Shown piece after piece: positions 42,096 to 50,399 of a stretch of 64,000 nt of DNA; within the stretch, counting starts at the first letter, position 1, and every line of letters begins with the position of its first letter. The DNA lies in contig NZ_JAPEMT010000002.1 in assembly GCF_026342435.1 (NCBI RefSeq), positions 496,001 through 560,000 of the forward strand, read 5' to 3'. A program made the position numbers and the translations under genes. The notes under the pieces are model-generated. The model was not told the DNA's origin. It saw only the letters and a list, made by a program, of their open reading frames with translations, and searched no databases. This DNA comes from Streptomyces sp. NBC_00237. Its GTDB lineage: Bacteria; Actinomycetota; Actinomycetes; Streptomycetales; Streptomycetaceae.

Positions 42096-42162
42096 GGCAC
42101 CCCATTCGCCAAGTGAGCGAATTTGTTGGCACTCAGTGCCTTGCGGCCTGTCACGGGGTGCC
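42096..42162. promoter_or_regulatory. Nested inverted repeats upstream of ccr, candidate operators
   Basis: Outer GGCACCCC (42096-42103) pairs GGGGTGCC (42155-42162). Inside are ATTCGC (42104-42109)/GCGAAT (42117-42122) and GGCACT-C-AGTGCC (42128-42140). The local sequence is unusually AT-rich for this genome, as expected of a promoter. The inner palindromes suit a TetR dimer. The rest of the 42032-42418 gap contains no gene. Confidence 0.5.
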
Positions 42163-42418
42163 ATACGTTGATGTTGTCCGAGCGGCCGGGATGCAGACCT
42201 CACGCACCCCGGCTGTCCCCGCCCACCCCTGGTGGGCGCGCCCGGACGCCTGCGTCACAGGCACCTCCCGCGCACACCCTCGCGCTGCCGGAACACAGCT
42301 GAACCCCTCGCCGAACCGACGGCACACCTCCACACACCCTCACCCTCGCCCCACCCTCAGCACCCCGACGACCCCTCAAGGCGCCCCTCCCTCAAGGGCG
42401 CTCCGCCGGAGGCACACC

Positions 42419-43756
42419 GTGAAGGAAATCCTGGACGCGATCCAGTCGCAGGAAGCGACTGCCGCGGACTACGCCGCTCTCTCGCTCCCCGAGTCGTACC
42501 GCGCGATCACCGTGCACAAGGACGAGGCCGAGATGTTCGCCGGTCTCACCACCCGCGAGAAGGACCCCCGCAAGTCGCTCCACCTGGACGACGTGCCGGT
42601 TCCCGAACTCGGGCCCGGCGAGGCCCTGGTGGCGGTCATGGCGTCGTCCGTGAACTACAACTCCGTCTGGACCTCGATCTTCGAGCCGGTCTCGACCTTC
42701 AGCTTCCTCGAAAGGTACGGCCGCCTCAGTGAGTTGACGAAGCGTCACGACCTGCCGTACCACATCATCGGCTCCGACCTGGCGGGCGTCGTCCTGCGCA
42801 CCGGACCCGGCGTGAACGCCTGGAACCCCGGCGACGAGGTCGTCGCGCACTGCCTCTCCGTCGAGCTGGAGTCCTCCGACGGGCACAACGACACGATGCT
42901 CGACCCCGAGCAGCGCATCTGGGGCTTCGAGACGAACTTCGGCGGGCTCGCCGAGATCGCCCTCGTCAAGTCCAACCAGCTGATGCCCAAGCCCGACCAC
43001 CTCAGCTGGGAGGAGGCCGCCTCCCCCGGCCTGGTCAACTCGACCGCGTACCGCCAGCTGGTCTCGCGCAACGGCGCGGGCATGAAGCAGGGCGACAACG
43101 TCCTGATCTGGGGCGCGAGCGGCGGACTCGGCTCCTACGCCACGCAGTTCGCCCTCGCGGGCGGCGCGAACCCGATCTGCGTCGTCTCCAGCGAGCAGAA
43201 GGCGGACATCTGCCGGGCGATGGGCGCGAACGCGATCATCGACCGCAACGCCGAGGGCTACAAGTTCTGGCAGGACGAGAACACCCAGGACCCGCGCGAG
43301 TGGAAGCGCTTCGGCAAGCGCATCCGCGAGCTGACCGGCGGCGAGGACGTCGACATCGTCTTCGAGCACCCGGGCCGCGAGACCTTCGGCGCTTCCGTGT
43401 ACGTCACCCGCAAGGGCGGCACGATCGTCACCTGCGCCTCGACCTCCGGCTACACGCACGAGTACGACAACCGCTACCTGTGGATGTCCCTGAAGAAGAT
43501 CGTCGGCTCGCACTTCGCCAACTACCGCGAGGCGTGGGAGGCCAACCGCCTGGTCGCCAAGGGCAAGATCCACCCGACGCTCTCCAAGGTGTACGCGCTC
43601 GAAGACACCGGGCAGGCCGCGTACGACGTCCACCGCAACGCGCACCAGGGCAAGGTCGGCGTCCTCGCCCTCGCCCCGCGCGAGGGACTGGGCGTCCGCG
43701 ACCACGAGCTGCGCGCGACGCACATCGACGCCATCAACCGCTTCCGGAACGTCTGA
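42419..43756 (+). CDS. ccr: Crotonyl-CoA carboxylase/reductase
   Basis: 445 residues from GTG with CCGGAGG upstream. Zinc-independent MDR fold: VMASSVNYNSVWTSIFEPVS, IIGSDLAGVVLRTGPGVNAW, IWGASGGLGSYATQFALAGG (NADPH Rossmann loop, about 231-250), VDIVFEHPGRETFGASVYV, TCASTSGYTHEYDNRYLWM. The long, specific sequence matches Ccr, which reduces and carboxylates crotonyl-CoA to ethylmalonyl-CoA and supplies extender units for polyketides. First gene of an operon; its stop overlaps meaA (TGATG). Confidence 0.97.
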   Translation: MKEILDAIQSQEATAADYAALSLPESYRAITVHKDEAEMFAGLTTREKDPRKSLHLDDVPVPELGPGEALVAVMASSVNYNSVWTSIFEPVSTFSFLERYGRLSELTKRHDLPYHIIGSDLAGVVLRTGPGVNAWNPGDEVVAHCLSVELESSDGHNDTMLDPEQRIWGFETNFGGLAEIALVKSNQLMPKPDHLSWEEAASPGLVNSTAYRQLVSRNGAGMKQGDNVLIWGASGGLGSYATQFALAGGANPICVVSSEQKADICRAMGANAIIDRNAEGYKFWQDENTQDPREWKRFGKRIRELTGGEDVDIVFEHPGRETFGASVYVTRKGGTIVTCASTSGYTHEYDNRYLWMSLKKIVGSHFANYREAWEANRLVAKGKIHPTLSKVYALEDTGQAAYDVHRNAHQGKVGVLALAPREGLGVRDHELRATHIDAINRFRNV

Positions 43757-45834
43757 TGAGTGACCGTCAGCCCGGTAACGCGCGCCAGAAGGACCGGCCC
43801 TGGCTCATGCGGACGTACGCCGGTCACTCGACCGCCGAAGCGTCCAACGCGCTCTACCGCAACAACCTCTCCAAGGGCCAGACCGGGCTGTCGGTCGCGT
43901 TCGACCTGCCCACCCAGACCGGCTACGACCCCGACCACATCCTCGCCCGCGGCGAAGTGGGACGGGTCGGGGTCCCGGTGTCCCACCTCGGTGACATGCG
44001 CCGTCTGTTCCAGGACATCCCCCTGGAGCAGATGAACACCTCGATGACCATCAACGCCACCGCGATGTGGATGCTGGCCCTCTACCAGGTGGTCGCCGAG
44101 GAGCAGGGCGCGGACATCTCCCAGCTCCAGGGCACCACCCAGAACGACATCGTCAAGGAGTACCTGTCGCGCGGGACGCACGTCTTCCCGCCAGGACCCT
44201 CCCTGCGGCTGACCACCGACATGATCTGCTACACGGTCAACAACATCCCCAAGTGGAACCCCATCAACATCTGCTCCTACCACCTCCAGGAGGCGGGAGC
44301 GACCCCGGTCCAGGAGATCGCGTACGCGATGTCCACGGCCATCGCCGTCCTCGACTCCGTCTTCGCCTCGGGGCAGATCCCGGACGACCGGCGCGGCGAC
44401 GTCGTCGCCCGCATCTCGTTCTTCGTGAACGCGGGCGTCCGGTTCATCGAGGAGATGTGCAAGATGCGCGCCTTCGGCCGCATCTGGGACAAGATCACCC
44501 GCGAGCGGTACGGCATCGAGAACCCCAAGCAGCGCCGCTTCCGCTACGGCGTCCAGGTCAACTCCCTCGGCCTGACCGAGGCCCAGCCGGAGAACAACGT
44601 CCAGCGCATCGTCCTGGAGATGCTGGGCGTCACCCTCTCCAAGGACGCCCGCGCCCGCGCGGTCCAACTCCCCGCCTGGAACGAGGCGTTGGGCCTGCCC
44701 CGCCCGTGGGACCAGCAGTGGTCCCTGCGCATCCAGCAGGTCCTGGCACTCGAAAGCGACCTCCTCGAGTACGAGGACATCTTCGAGGGCTCGCACGTCA
44801 TCGAGGCCAAGGTCTCCTCCCTCGTGGACGAGTGCCTGGCCGAGATCGACCGCATCGAGGAGATGGGCGGCGCGCTCGCCGCCGTCGAGTCCGGCTACCT
44901 CAAGTCCGAACTGGTCTCCTCGCACGCGCTGCGCCGGAGCCGCATCGAGTCCGGCGAAGAGAAGATCGTCGGCGTCAACTCGTACGAGTCGACGGAGCCG
45001 AGCCCCCTCACCTCGGACCTCGACACCGCGATCATGACGGTCGACCCGGCCGTCGAGGCGCGCGTGGTGGCCGCTCTCGGGGAGTGGCGCACCACCCGTG
45101 ACGCGCCCAATGAGCGGCAGGGTCTCGGCGATCCGCTGCTCTACCCGTCCACGGCGCAGGCCATCGAGCTCCTCAAGGAGGCCGCCGCCACCGACGAGAA
45201 CCTCATGGAAGCGACCCTGGAGTGCGTGCGCGCCGGTGTCACGACCGGCGAGTGGGCGTGGGCGCTGCGCGAGGTGTTCGGCGAGTTCCGCGCCCCGACC
45301 GGGGTGTCCTCGGCCCCGGTGGCCGTCACCGCCGAGCCGGGCACGCCACTGGCCCTCGTACGGGAGAAGGTGAAGCGGACGGCGGACGAGCTGGGCTCCG
45401 GGCGGCTGCGTCTGCTGGTCGGCAAGCCCGGTCTGGACGGGCATTCCAACGGGGCCGAGCAGATCGCCGTACGCGCGCGCGACGCGGGCTTCGAGGTGGT
45501 CTACCAGGGGATCAGGCTCACGCCCGAGCAGATCGTCAGCGCGGCCCTCGCGGAGGACGTGCACTGCGTGGGCCTGTCCATCCTGTCCGGCTCGCACGCC
45601 GAGCTGGTGCCGGACGTCCTCGTACGGCTGCGAGAAGGGGGAGCCCCCGAGCTCCCCGTCATCGTCGGCGGGATCATCCCGAACGCCGACGGCGAAGAAC
45701 TGAAGCGGGCGGGCGTCGCCGCCGTCTTCACCCCGAAGGACTTCGGCATCACGGAGATCATCGGCCGTATCGTCGACGAGATCCGGAAAGCGAACAAGCT
45801 CAGCCCCTTGGAAATCTCGGAGGTCCCCGCATGA
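43756..45834 (+). CDS. meaA: Ethylmalonyl-CoA mutase (B12-dependent)
   Basis: 692 residues, start overlapping the ccr stop, no separate ribosome site. The N-terminal substrate barrel (MRTYAGHSTAEASNALYRNN, SVAFDLPTQTGYDPDHI, TMTINATAMWMLALYQVVAE) is followed by a C-terminal cobalamin domain with the DxHxxG motif in VGKPGLDGHSNGAEQIAVRA (about residue 560) and LSILSGSHAELVPDVL. Interconverts ethylmalonyl-CoA and methylsuccinyl-CoA; known as MeaA in Streptomyces. Depends on adenosylcobalamin; no B12 riboswitch seen upstream. Confidence 0.96.
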   Translation: MSDRQPGNARQKDRPWLMRTYAGHSTAEASNALYRNNLSKGQTGLSVAFDLPTQTGYDPDHILARGEVGRVGVPVSHLGDMRRLFQDIPLEQMNTSMTINATAMWMLALYQVVAEEQGADISQLQGTTQNDIVKEYLSRGTHVFPPGPSLRLTTDMICYTVNNIPKWNPINICSYHLQEAGATPVQEIAYAMSTAIAVLDSVFASGQIPDDRRGDVVARISFFVNAGVRFIEEMCKMRAFGRIWDKITRERYGIENPKQRRFRYGVQVNSLGLTEAQPENNVQRIVLEMLGVTLSKDARARAVQLPAWNEALGLPRPWDQQWSLRIQQVLALESDLLEYEDIFEGSHVIEAKVSSLVDECLAEIDRIEEMGGALAAVESGYLKSELVSSHALRRSRIESGEEKIVGVNSYESTEPSPLTSDLDTAIMTVDPAVEARVVAALGEWRTTRDAPNERQGLGDPLLYPSTAQAIELLKEAAATDENLMEATLECVRAGVTTGEWAWALREVFGEFRAPTGVSSAPVAVTAEPGTPLALVREKVKRTADELGSGRLRLLVGKPGLDGHSNGAEQIAVRARDAGFEVVYQGIRLTPEQIVSAALAEDVHCVGLSILSGSHAELVPDVLVRLREGGAPELPVIVGGIIPNADGEELKRAGVAAVFTPKDFGITEIIGRIVDEIRKANKLSPLEISEVPA

Positions 45835-46796
45835 CTGCCCCTGTGAACCGTCTCCGCCCCCGCCGCTCGTGTCTCGCGGTCCCCGGGTCGAACCCCCGCT
45901 TCCTGGAGAAGGCCCAGGGTCTGCCCGCCGACCAGGTCTTCCTGGACCTGGAGGACGCCTGCGCACCGCTCGCCAAGCCCGAGGCGCGGCACACCATCGT
46001 GAAGTTCCTCAACGAGGGCGACTGGACCGGCAAGACGCGCGTCGTGCGCGTCAACGACTGGACCACCGAGTGGACGTACCGCGACGTCGTCACCGTCGTC
46101 GAGGGCGCGGGCCAGAACCTCGACTGCATCATGCTGCCGAAGGTCCAGGACGCCCAGCAGATCGTCGCTCTCGACCTCCTCCTGACCCAGATCGAGAAGA
46201 CGATGGGCTTCGAGGTCGGCAGGATCGGCATCGAGGCGCAGATCGAGAACGCGCGCGGCCTCAACAACGTCAACGCCATCGCCGAGGCGTCCCCCCGCAC
46301 CGAGGCGATCATCTTCGGCCCGGCCGACTTCATGGCGTCGATCAACATGAAGACCCTGGTCGTGGGCGAGCAGCCGCCGGGCTACGGCGCCGACGCCTAC
46401 CACTACATCCTGATGAAGATCCTGATGGCGGCCCGCGCCAACGACCTCCAGGCGATCGACGGCCCCTACCTCCAGATCCGCAACGTCGACGGCTACCGCG
46501 AGGTCGCCCGGCGCGCGGCGGCACTCGGCTTCGACGGCAAGTGGGTGCTGCACCCGGGCCAGGTGGAGGCGTCGAACGAGATCTTCTCCCCGTCCCAGGA
46601 GGACTTCGACCACGCCGAGCTGATCCTCGACGCGTACGACTTCTACACGTCCGAGGCGGGCGGCAAGAAGGGCTCCGCGATGCTCGGCGACGAGATGATC
46701 GACGAGGCCAGCCGCAAGATGGCGCTCGTCATCTCGGGCAAGGGCCGGGCCGCCGGCCTGCGGCGCACCTCGAAGTTCGAAGCCCCGGAGGTCTGA
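45831..46796 (+). CDS. HpcH/HpaI-type lyase: L-malyl-CoA/beta-methylmalyl-CoA lyase
   Basis: 321 residues; ATG overlaps the meaA stop and has GGAGG upstream. TIM barrel of the CitE/Mcl family: RRSCLAVPGSNPRFLEKAQG, DQVFLDLEDACAPLAKPEAR, VVRVNDWTTEWTYRDV, IEAQIENARGLNNVNAIAEA with metal Glu, and GFDGKWVLHPGQVEASNEIF. In the ethylmalonyl-CoA pathway it splits beta-methylmalyl-CoA to glyoxylate and propionyl-CoA. Confidence 0.92.
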   Translation: MTAPVNRLRPRRSCLAVPGSNPRFLEKAQGLPADQVFLDLEDACAPLAKPEARHTIVKFLNEGDWTGKTRVVRVNDWTTEWTYRDVVTVVEGAGQNLDCIMLPKVQDAQQIVALDLLLTQIEKTMGFEVGRIGIEAQIENARGLNNVNAIAEASPRTEAIIFGPADFMASINMKTLVVGEQPPGYGADAYHYILMKILMAARANDLQAIDGPYLQIRNVDGYREVARRAAALGFDGKWVLHPGQVEASNEIFSPSQEDFDHAELILDAYDFYTSEAGGKKGSAMLGDEMIDEASRKMALVISGKGRAAGLRRTSKFEAPEV

Positions 46797-46801
46797 TCAC
46801 C

Positions 46802-47314
46802 ATGCAATTCGGACGCACCTTTGAGGAGTTCGAGGTCGGCGCGGTGTACAAGCACTGGCCCGGCAAGACGGTCACCGAGTACGACGACCACCTCTTCTGT
46901 CTGCTCACGATGAACCACCACCCGCTCCACATGGACACCAACTACGCGGAGAAGACCACCGACTTCGGCAAGAACGTCGTCGTCGGCAACTACGTCTACT
47001 CCCTGCTCCTCGGCATGTCCGTCCCGGACGTCTCGGGCAAGGCGATAGCCAACCTGGAGGTCGAGTCGCTGAAGCACATCGCGCCGACCTTCCACGGCGA
47101 CACGATCTACGGCGAGACCGTCGTCCTCGACAAGACCCCCTCCAGGTCGAAGAACGACCGGGGAATCGTCTACGTCGAGACCAAGGGCTACAAGCAGGAC
47201 GGCACGGTCGTCTGCGTGTTCCGCCGCAAGGTGATGGTCCCGACCGAGACGTACATCAAGGAACGCGGCGGCGAACAGCCCGGCCGCCCCGAGCCGAAGG
47301 TGAAGGACAAGTAA
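46802..47314 (+). CDS. MaoC-like hydratase (mesaconyl-CoA hydratase)
   Basis: 170 residues, GGAGG upstream, starting 5 nt after the lyase stop. Hot-dog fold: TFEEFEVGAVYKHWPGKTV, then TEYDDHLFCLLTMNHHPLHMD with the catalytic Asp/His dyad, VVVGNYVYSLLLGMSV, and IAPTFHGDTIYGETVVLDK. By context it hydrates mesaconyl-C1-CoA to beta-methylmalyl-CoA. Shorter than the two-domain Rhodobacter enzyme. Confidence 0.9.
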   Translation: MQFGRTFEEFEVGAVYKHWPGKTVTEYDDHLFCLLTMNHHPLHMDTNYAEKTTDFGKNVVVGNYVYSLLLGMSVPDVSGKAIANLEVESLKHIAPTFHGDTIYGETVVLDKTPSRSKNDRGIVYVETKGYKQDGTVVCVFRRKVMVPTETYIKERGGEQPGRPEPKVKDK

Positions 47315-47316
47315 CC

Positions 47317-48522
47317 ATGGCCCGTCTCGCCCAGACCGCCGGTCTGACCGACATCCAGCAGGAAATCCTCTCCACCGTCCGGAACTTCGTCGACAAAGAG
47401 ATCATCCCGGTAGCCACCGAGCTGGAGCACCGCGACGAGTACCCGACGCAGATCGTCGAGGGCCTCAAGGAACTCGGCCTCTTCGGCCTGATGATTCCCG
47501 AGGAGTACGGCGGCCTGGGTGAGTCCCTTCTCACATATGCGCTCTGTGTGGAAGAGATCGCCCGTGGGTGGATGAGCGTGTCCGGAATCATCAACACGCA
47601 CTTCATCGTGGCGTACATGCTCAAGCAGCACGGAACGCAGGAGCAGAAGGACACCTTCCTGCCCCGGATGGCGCTCGGCGAGGTGCGCGGCGCGTTCTCG
47701 ATGTCGGAGCCTGCCCTCGGCTCGGACGTGTCGGCGATCACGTCCAAGGGCGTGCGCGACGGCGAGGAGTACGTGCTCAACGGCCAGAAGATGTGGCTGA
47801 CGAACGGCGGCACCTCCTCGCTCGTGGCGGTCCTGTGCCGCAGTGACGAGGGTCACCCGGAGGGCACGGCCCCGCACAAGTCGATGACGACGTTCCTGGT
47901 CGAGAAGGAGCCCGGATTCGGTGAGGTCCGCCCAGGACTGACCATTCCCGGCAAGATCGACAAAATGGGATACAAGGGCGTCGACACCACCGAACTGATC
48001 ATGGACGGACTGCGCATTCCGGCCAATCGCGTACTCGGCGGGACCACCGGTCGAGGGTTTTACCAAATGATGGACGGTGTAGAGGTCGGCCGCGTCAACG
48101 TCGCCGCCCGTGGCTGCGGCGTCGCACAGCGTGCCTTCGAGTTGGGTGTTTCGTACGCCCAGCAGCGCCACACCTTCGGCAAACCGATCGCCCAGCACCA
48201 GGCGATCCAGTTCAAGCTGGCCGAGATGGCCACCAAGGTCGAAGCCGCCCATGCGATGATGGTGAACGCAGCACGCAAAAAGGACAGCGGGGAACGAAAC
48301 GACCTCGAAGCAGGGATGGCTAAGTACCTGGCCTCCGAATACTGCAAGGAAGTCGTCGAGGACGCCTTCCGCATTCACGGTGGATACGGGTTCTCGAAGG
48401 AGTACGAAATCGAGCGCCTCTACCGCGAGGCACCCATGCTGCTGATCGGTGAAGGTACCGCCGAGATCCAGAAAATGATCATTGGACGGCGACTGCTGGA
48501 GGAATATCGGTTCCAGGGCTGA
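47317..48522 (+). CDS. Acyl-CoA dehydrogenase (probable methylsuccinyl-CoA dehydrogenase)
   Basis: 401 residues, two nt after the MaoC stop. FAD fold: IPEEYGGLGESLLTYALCVEEIARG, FSMSEPALGSDVSAITSKG, MWLTNGGTSSLVAVLC, MDGLRIPANRVLGGTTGRGF, YAQQRHTFGKPIAQHQAIQF, FRIHGGYGFSKEYEIERLYREAP and the C-terminal GEGTAEIQKMIIGRRLL. Shorter than the 550-residue Rhodobacter Mcd, but its place as the last pathway gene supports oxidation of methylsuccinyl-CoA to mesaconyl-CoA. Third-position GC relaxes toward the 3' end (about 47.9-48.5 kb), unlike the upstream genes. Confidence 0.9.
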   Translation: MARLAQTAGLTDIQQEILSTVRNFVDKEIIPVATELEHRDEYPTQIVEGLKELGLFGLMIPEEYGGLGESLLTYALCVEEIARGWMSVSGIINTHFIVAYMLKQHGTQEQKDTFLPRMALGEVRGAFSMSEPALGSDVSAITSKGVRDGEEYVLNGQKMWLTNGGTSSLVAVLCRSDEGHPEGTAPHKSMTTFLVEKEPGFGEVRPGLTIPGKIDKMGYKGVDTTELIMDGLRIPANRVLGGTTGRGFYQMMDGVEVGRVNVAARGCGVAQRAFELGVSYAQQRHTFGKPIAQHQAIQFKLAEMATKVEAAHAMMVNAARKKDSGERNDLEAGMAKYLASEYCKEVVEDAFRIHGGYGFSKEYEIERLYREAPMLLIGEGTAEIQKMIIGRRLLEEYRFQG

Positions 48523-48579
48523 TTGTTCTCTTTGGGTAGATTTCAACGCGAAGAAGATCACACCCTGTTACGTCTTCCA

Positions 48580-48658
48580 GGCGGCTTTCCGGCCGCTGAC
48601 TCGCTTTCCGGCTTGCCCAGTTGCGGCCCGCAACCGATAGCATCGCCGGAAAGCCGCC
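48580..48658 (+). promoter_or_regulatory. Promoter region of psd-pssA inside a 14-bp inverted repeat
   Basis: GGCGGCTTTCCGGC (48580-48593) and its exact reverse complement (48645-48658) flank a third GCTTTCCGGC at 48603-48612. Between them TTGCCC (48613-48618), a 19-nt gap and TAGCAT (48638-48643), or TTGCGG closer in, look like a vegetative promoter. A regulator may bind the repeated CTTTCCGG box. Confidence 0.5.
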
Positions 48659-48701
48659 GTCCCCCGTCTCCGCGCGGCATCATCCGCTACGAAGGTCTTC
48701 C

Positions 48702-49373
48702 ATGCCCCACAGCCAAACCTCTGCACCACGCGACGGCGACTCCTCGGGTCTCATCCCCAGGGTTCGCCTTGCTCGCGGAGCATCGCCGTGGCTCCTGCCG
48801 ACCGTCGCGACCGCGGCCCTCTCCCTGGCCAAGGCGCGCAAGTCGGGCCGCTGGGCCGCCGCAGCCGTCCCCACCACCGCTCTCGCGGCGGGGATGCTGT
48901 GGTTCTTCCGCGACCCCGAGCGCGAGATCGCCCAGGGCCGGGTGATCTCGCCGGCCGACGGCGTGGTGCAGAGCATCATGCCGTGGAAGGACGGGCGCAC
49001 GCGCGTCGCGATCTTCATGAGCCCGCTGAACGTCCACGTCAACCGCGCGCCCCTGGCGGGCACGGTGACGTCCGTCGAGCACGTGCCCGGCGGTTTCGTT
49101 CCGGCGTTCAACAAGGAGAGCGAGAACAACGAGCGCGTCGTCTGGCACTTCGACACGGAGCTCGGCGACATCGAGATGGTGCAGATCGCGGGCGCTGTGG
49201 CCCGCCGCATCGTCCCCTACCTCCCGCAGGGCACCAAGGTGGAGCAGGGCGAGCGGATCGGCCTGATCCGCTTCGGATCGCGTGTGGACATCTACCTTCC
49301 GGAAGGTGTCGATATCGCGGTCGAGGTGGGACAGACCACTACCGCGGGGGTGACTCGAATTGACCGTGACTGA
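48702..49373 (+). CDS. psd: Phosphatidylserine decarboxylase, archaeal/short type
   Basis: 223 residues from ATG at 48702. One membrane segment (about 25-65) precedes LWFFRDPEREIAQGRVISPADGVVQS, AIFMSPLNVHVNRAPLAG, and the self-cleavage site near GLIRFGSRVDIYLP, where the Gly-Ser pair would yield the pyruvoyl cofactor. Forms phosphatidylethanolamine from phosphatidylserine. Overlaps pssA by 14 nt. Confidence 0.93.
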   Translation: MPHSQTSAPRDGDSSGLIPRVRLARGASPWLLPTVATAALSLAKARKSGRWAAAAVPTTALAAGMLWFFRDPEREIAQGRVISPADGVVQSIMPWKDGRTRVAIFMSPLNVHVNRAPLAGTVTSVEHVPGGFVPAFNKESENNERVVWHFDTELGDIEMVQIAGAVARRIVPYLPQGTKVEQGERIGLIRFGSRVDIYLPEGVDIAVEVGQTTTAGVTRIDRD

Positions 49374-50223
49374 TCCAGAGACGCAGGCCGGATGGGTTCC
49401 TGAGGCCGGGGCGGCCGGTGCCGACGACGACGCGGAGGACATGCCGCTCAGTCTGAGGCTGTCGATAGCGGACACCCTCACGCTCGGTAACGCCACGTGC
49501 GGATTCATGGCGGTGTACTTCACCACCACCGGAATCCTCATTCCGCACCTCCAGGGCAGCGCCGAGACCGGCATGGCACGCAACAGCGCCGCCACCGCCG
49601 TGATCCTGATGCTGCTCGCCGCGATCTTCGACCTGTGCGACGGCCTGGTGGCCCGCAAGCTGCGCAGCTCGCCGATGGGCGCGGAGCTGGACAACCTCTC
49701 CGACCTGATCAGCTTCGGGCTCGCCCCCGCCTACTTCGTGCTCGTGTACGGAATGGTGGCGGACGACGCCCAGCAGAAGGTGGCGGCGCTCGCCGCGATC
49801 GTGGTGCTGCTGGCGGTGGTGCTGAGGCTTGCGCGGTTCAGTTGCGTGACCATGAAGGACGGCATGTTCCAGGGCATGCCGAGCCCCTTCGGAGCGCTCA
49901 CGGTCGTCTCGATCGTCCTCCTGGAGCTCCCCTTCATCGCCACCCTCCTCGCCGTGATCGGCGTGGCCTGGCTGATGGTGAGCCGGGTCGAGTACCCGAA
50001 GCCGCGGGGCATCCTCGCGGTCGCGATGCTCAGCTGGATCATCGGCGCGATGGGCATGCTGGTCGCCTGGGCGTTCAACGCTCCCGGCGGTGAGCTGCTG
50101 CTCCAGACCGGCTGTGTGCTCCAGGTCGTCCTGGGTGCCGTGATCCCCCTGTTCGCCACGGCGCGACGGGTGAACGCGTTCCGGGACAACCGCCGCGAGG
50201 CGCGGGCAGCGCAGCTGCCGTAG
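49360..50223 (+). CDS. pssA: CDP-diacylglycerol-serine O-phosphatidyltransferase
   Basis: 287 residues from TTG at 49360 (GTG at 49366 is an alternative). CDP-alcohol phosphotransferase motif spread over FDLCDGLVARKLRSSPMGAE, then LDNLSDLISFG (DGx2ARx8Gx3Dx3D, about 93-115). Six or more membrane helices. Makes phosphatidylserine for Psd; the two form a lipid operon ended by a strong terminator. Confidence 0.94.
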   Translation: MTVTDPETQAGWVPEAGAAGADDDAEDMPLSLRLSIADTLTLGNATCGFMAVYFTTTGILIPHLQGSAETGMARNSAATAVILMLLAAIFDLCDGLVARKLRSSPMGAELDNLSDLISFGLAPAYFVLVYGMVADDAQQKVAALAAIVVLLAVVLRLARFSCVTMKDGMFQGMPSPFGALTVVSIVLLELPFIATLLAVIGVAWLMVSRVEYPKPRGILAVAMLSWIIGAMGMLVAWAFNAPGGELLLQTGCVLQVVLGAVIPLFATARRVNAFRDNRREARAAQLP

Positions 50224-50239
50224 TACGGATACGTACGCG

Positions 50240-50282
50240 AGAGGGCCCCCGGCCGGGGTTGAACCGGCCGGGGGCCCTCTTT
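50240..50282 (+). terminator. Terminator of the psd-pssA operon
   Basis: A perfect 17-bp stem (50240-50256 with 50264-50280), 7-nt loop, then TTTC. Begins 17 nt after the pssA stop. Confidence 0.92.
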
Positions 50283-50283
50283 C

Positions 50284-50352
50284 ACATCCAGCCCGTCCGG
50301 CGTTTGAGGACGCGCGGGCGCAGCCCGTGCAGGGGGCAAGGGGCGTAGCCCC
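50284..50352 (+). repeat. Streptomyces-type dispersed intergenic repeat
   Basis: CATCCAGCCCGTCCGGCGTT and the following GAGGACGCGCGGGCGCAGCC stretch, with the GGGGCGTAGCCCC hairpin, is a string I remember as common after genes in many Streptomyces. No coding capacity. Confidence rests on memory of the motif. Confidence 0.6.
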
Positions 50353-50399
50353 AGTCAGTGACACCGGCCACGCGACGGAGCCGCACCTCCAGAAGCCCC

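Noticed and set aside
42032..42418. Cobalamin riboswitch ahead of ccr-meaA
   Set aside because: meaA needs B12, but I find no B12-box-like string or receptor-loop pattern in this gap.
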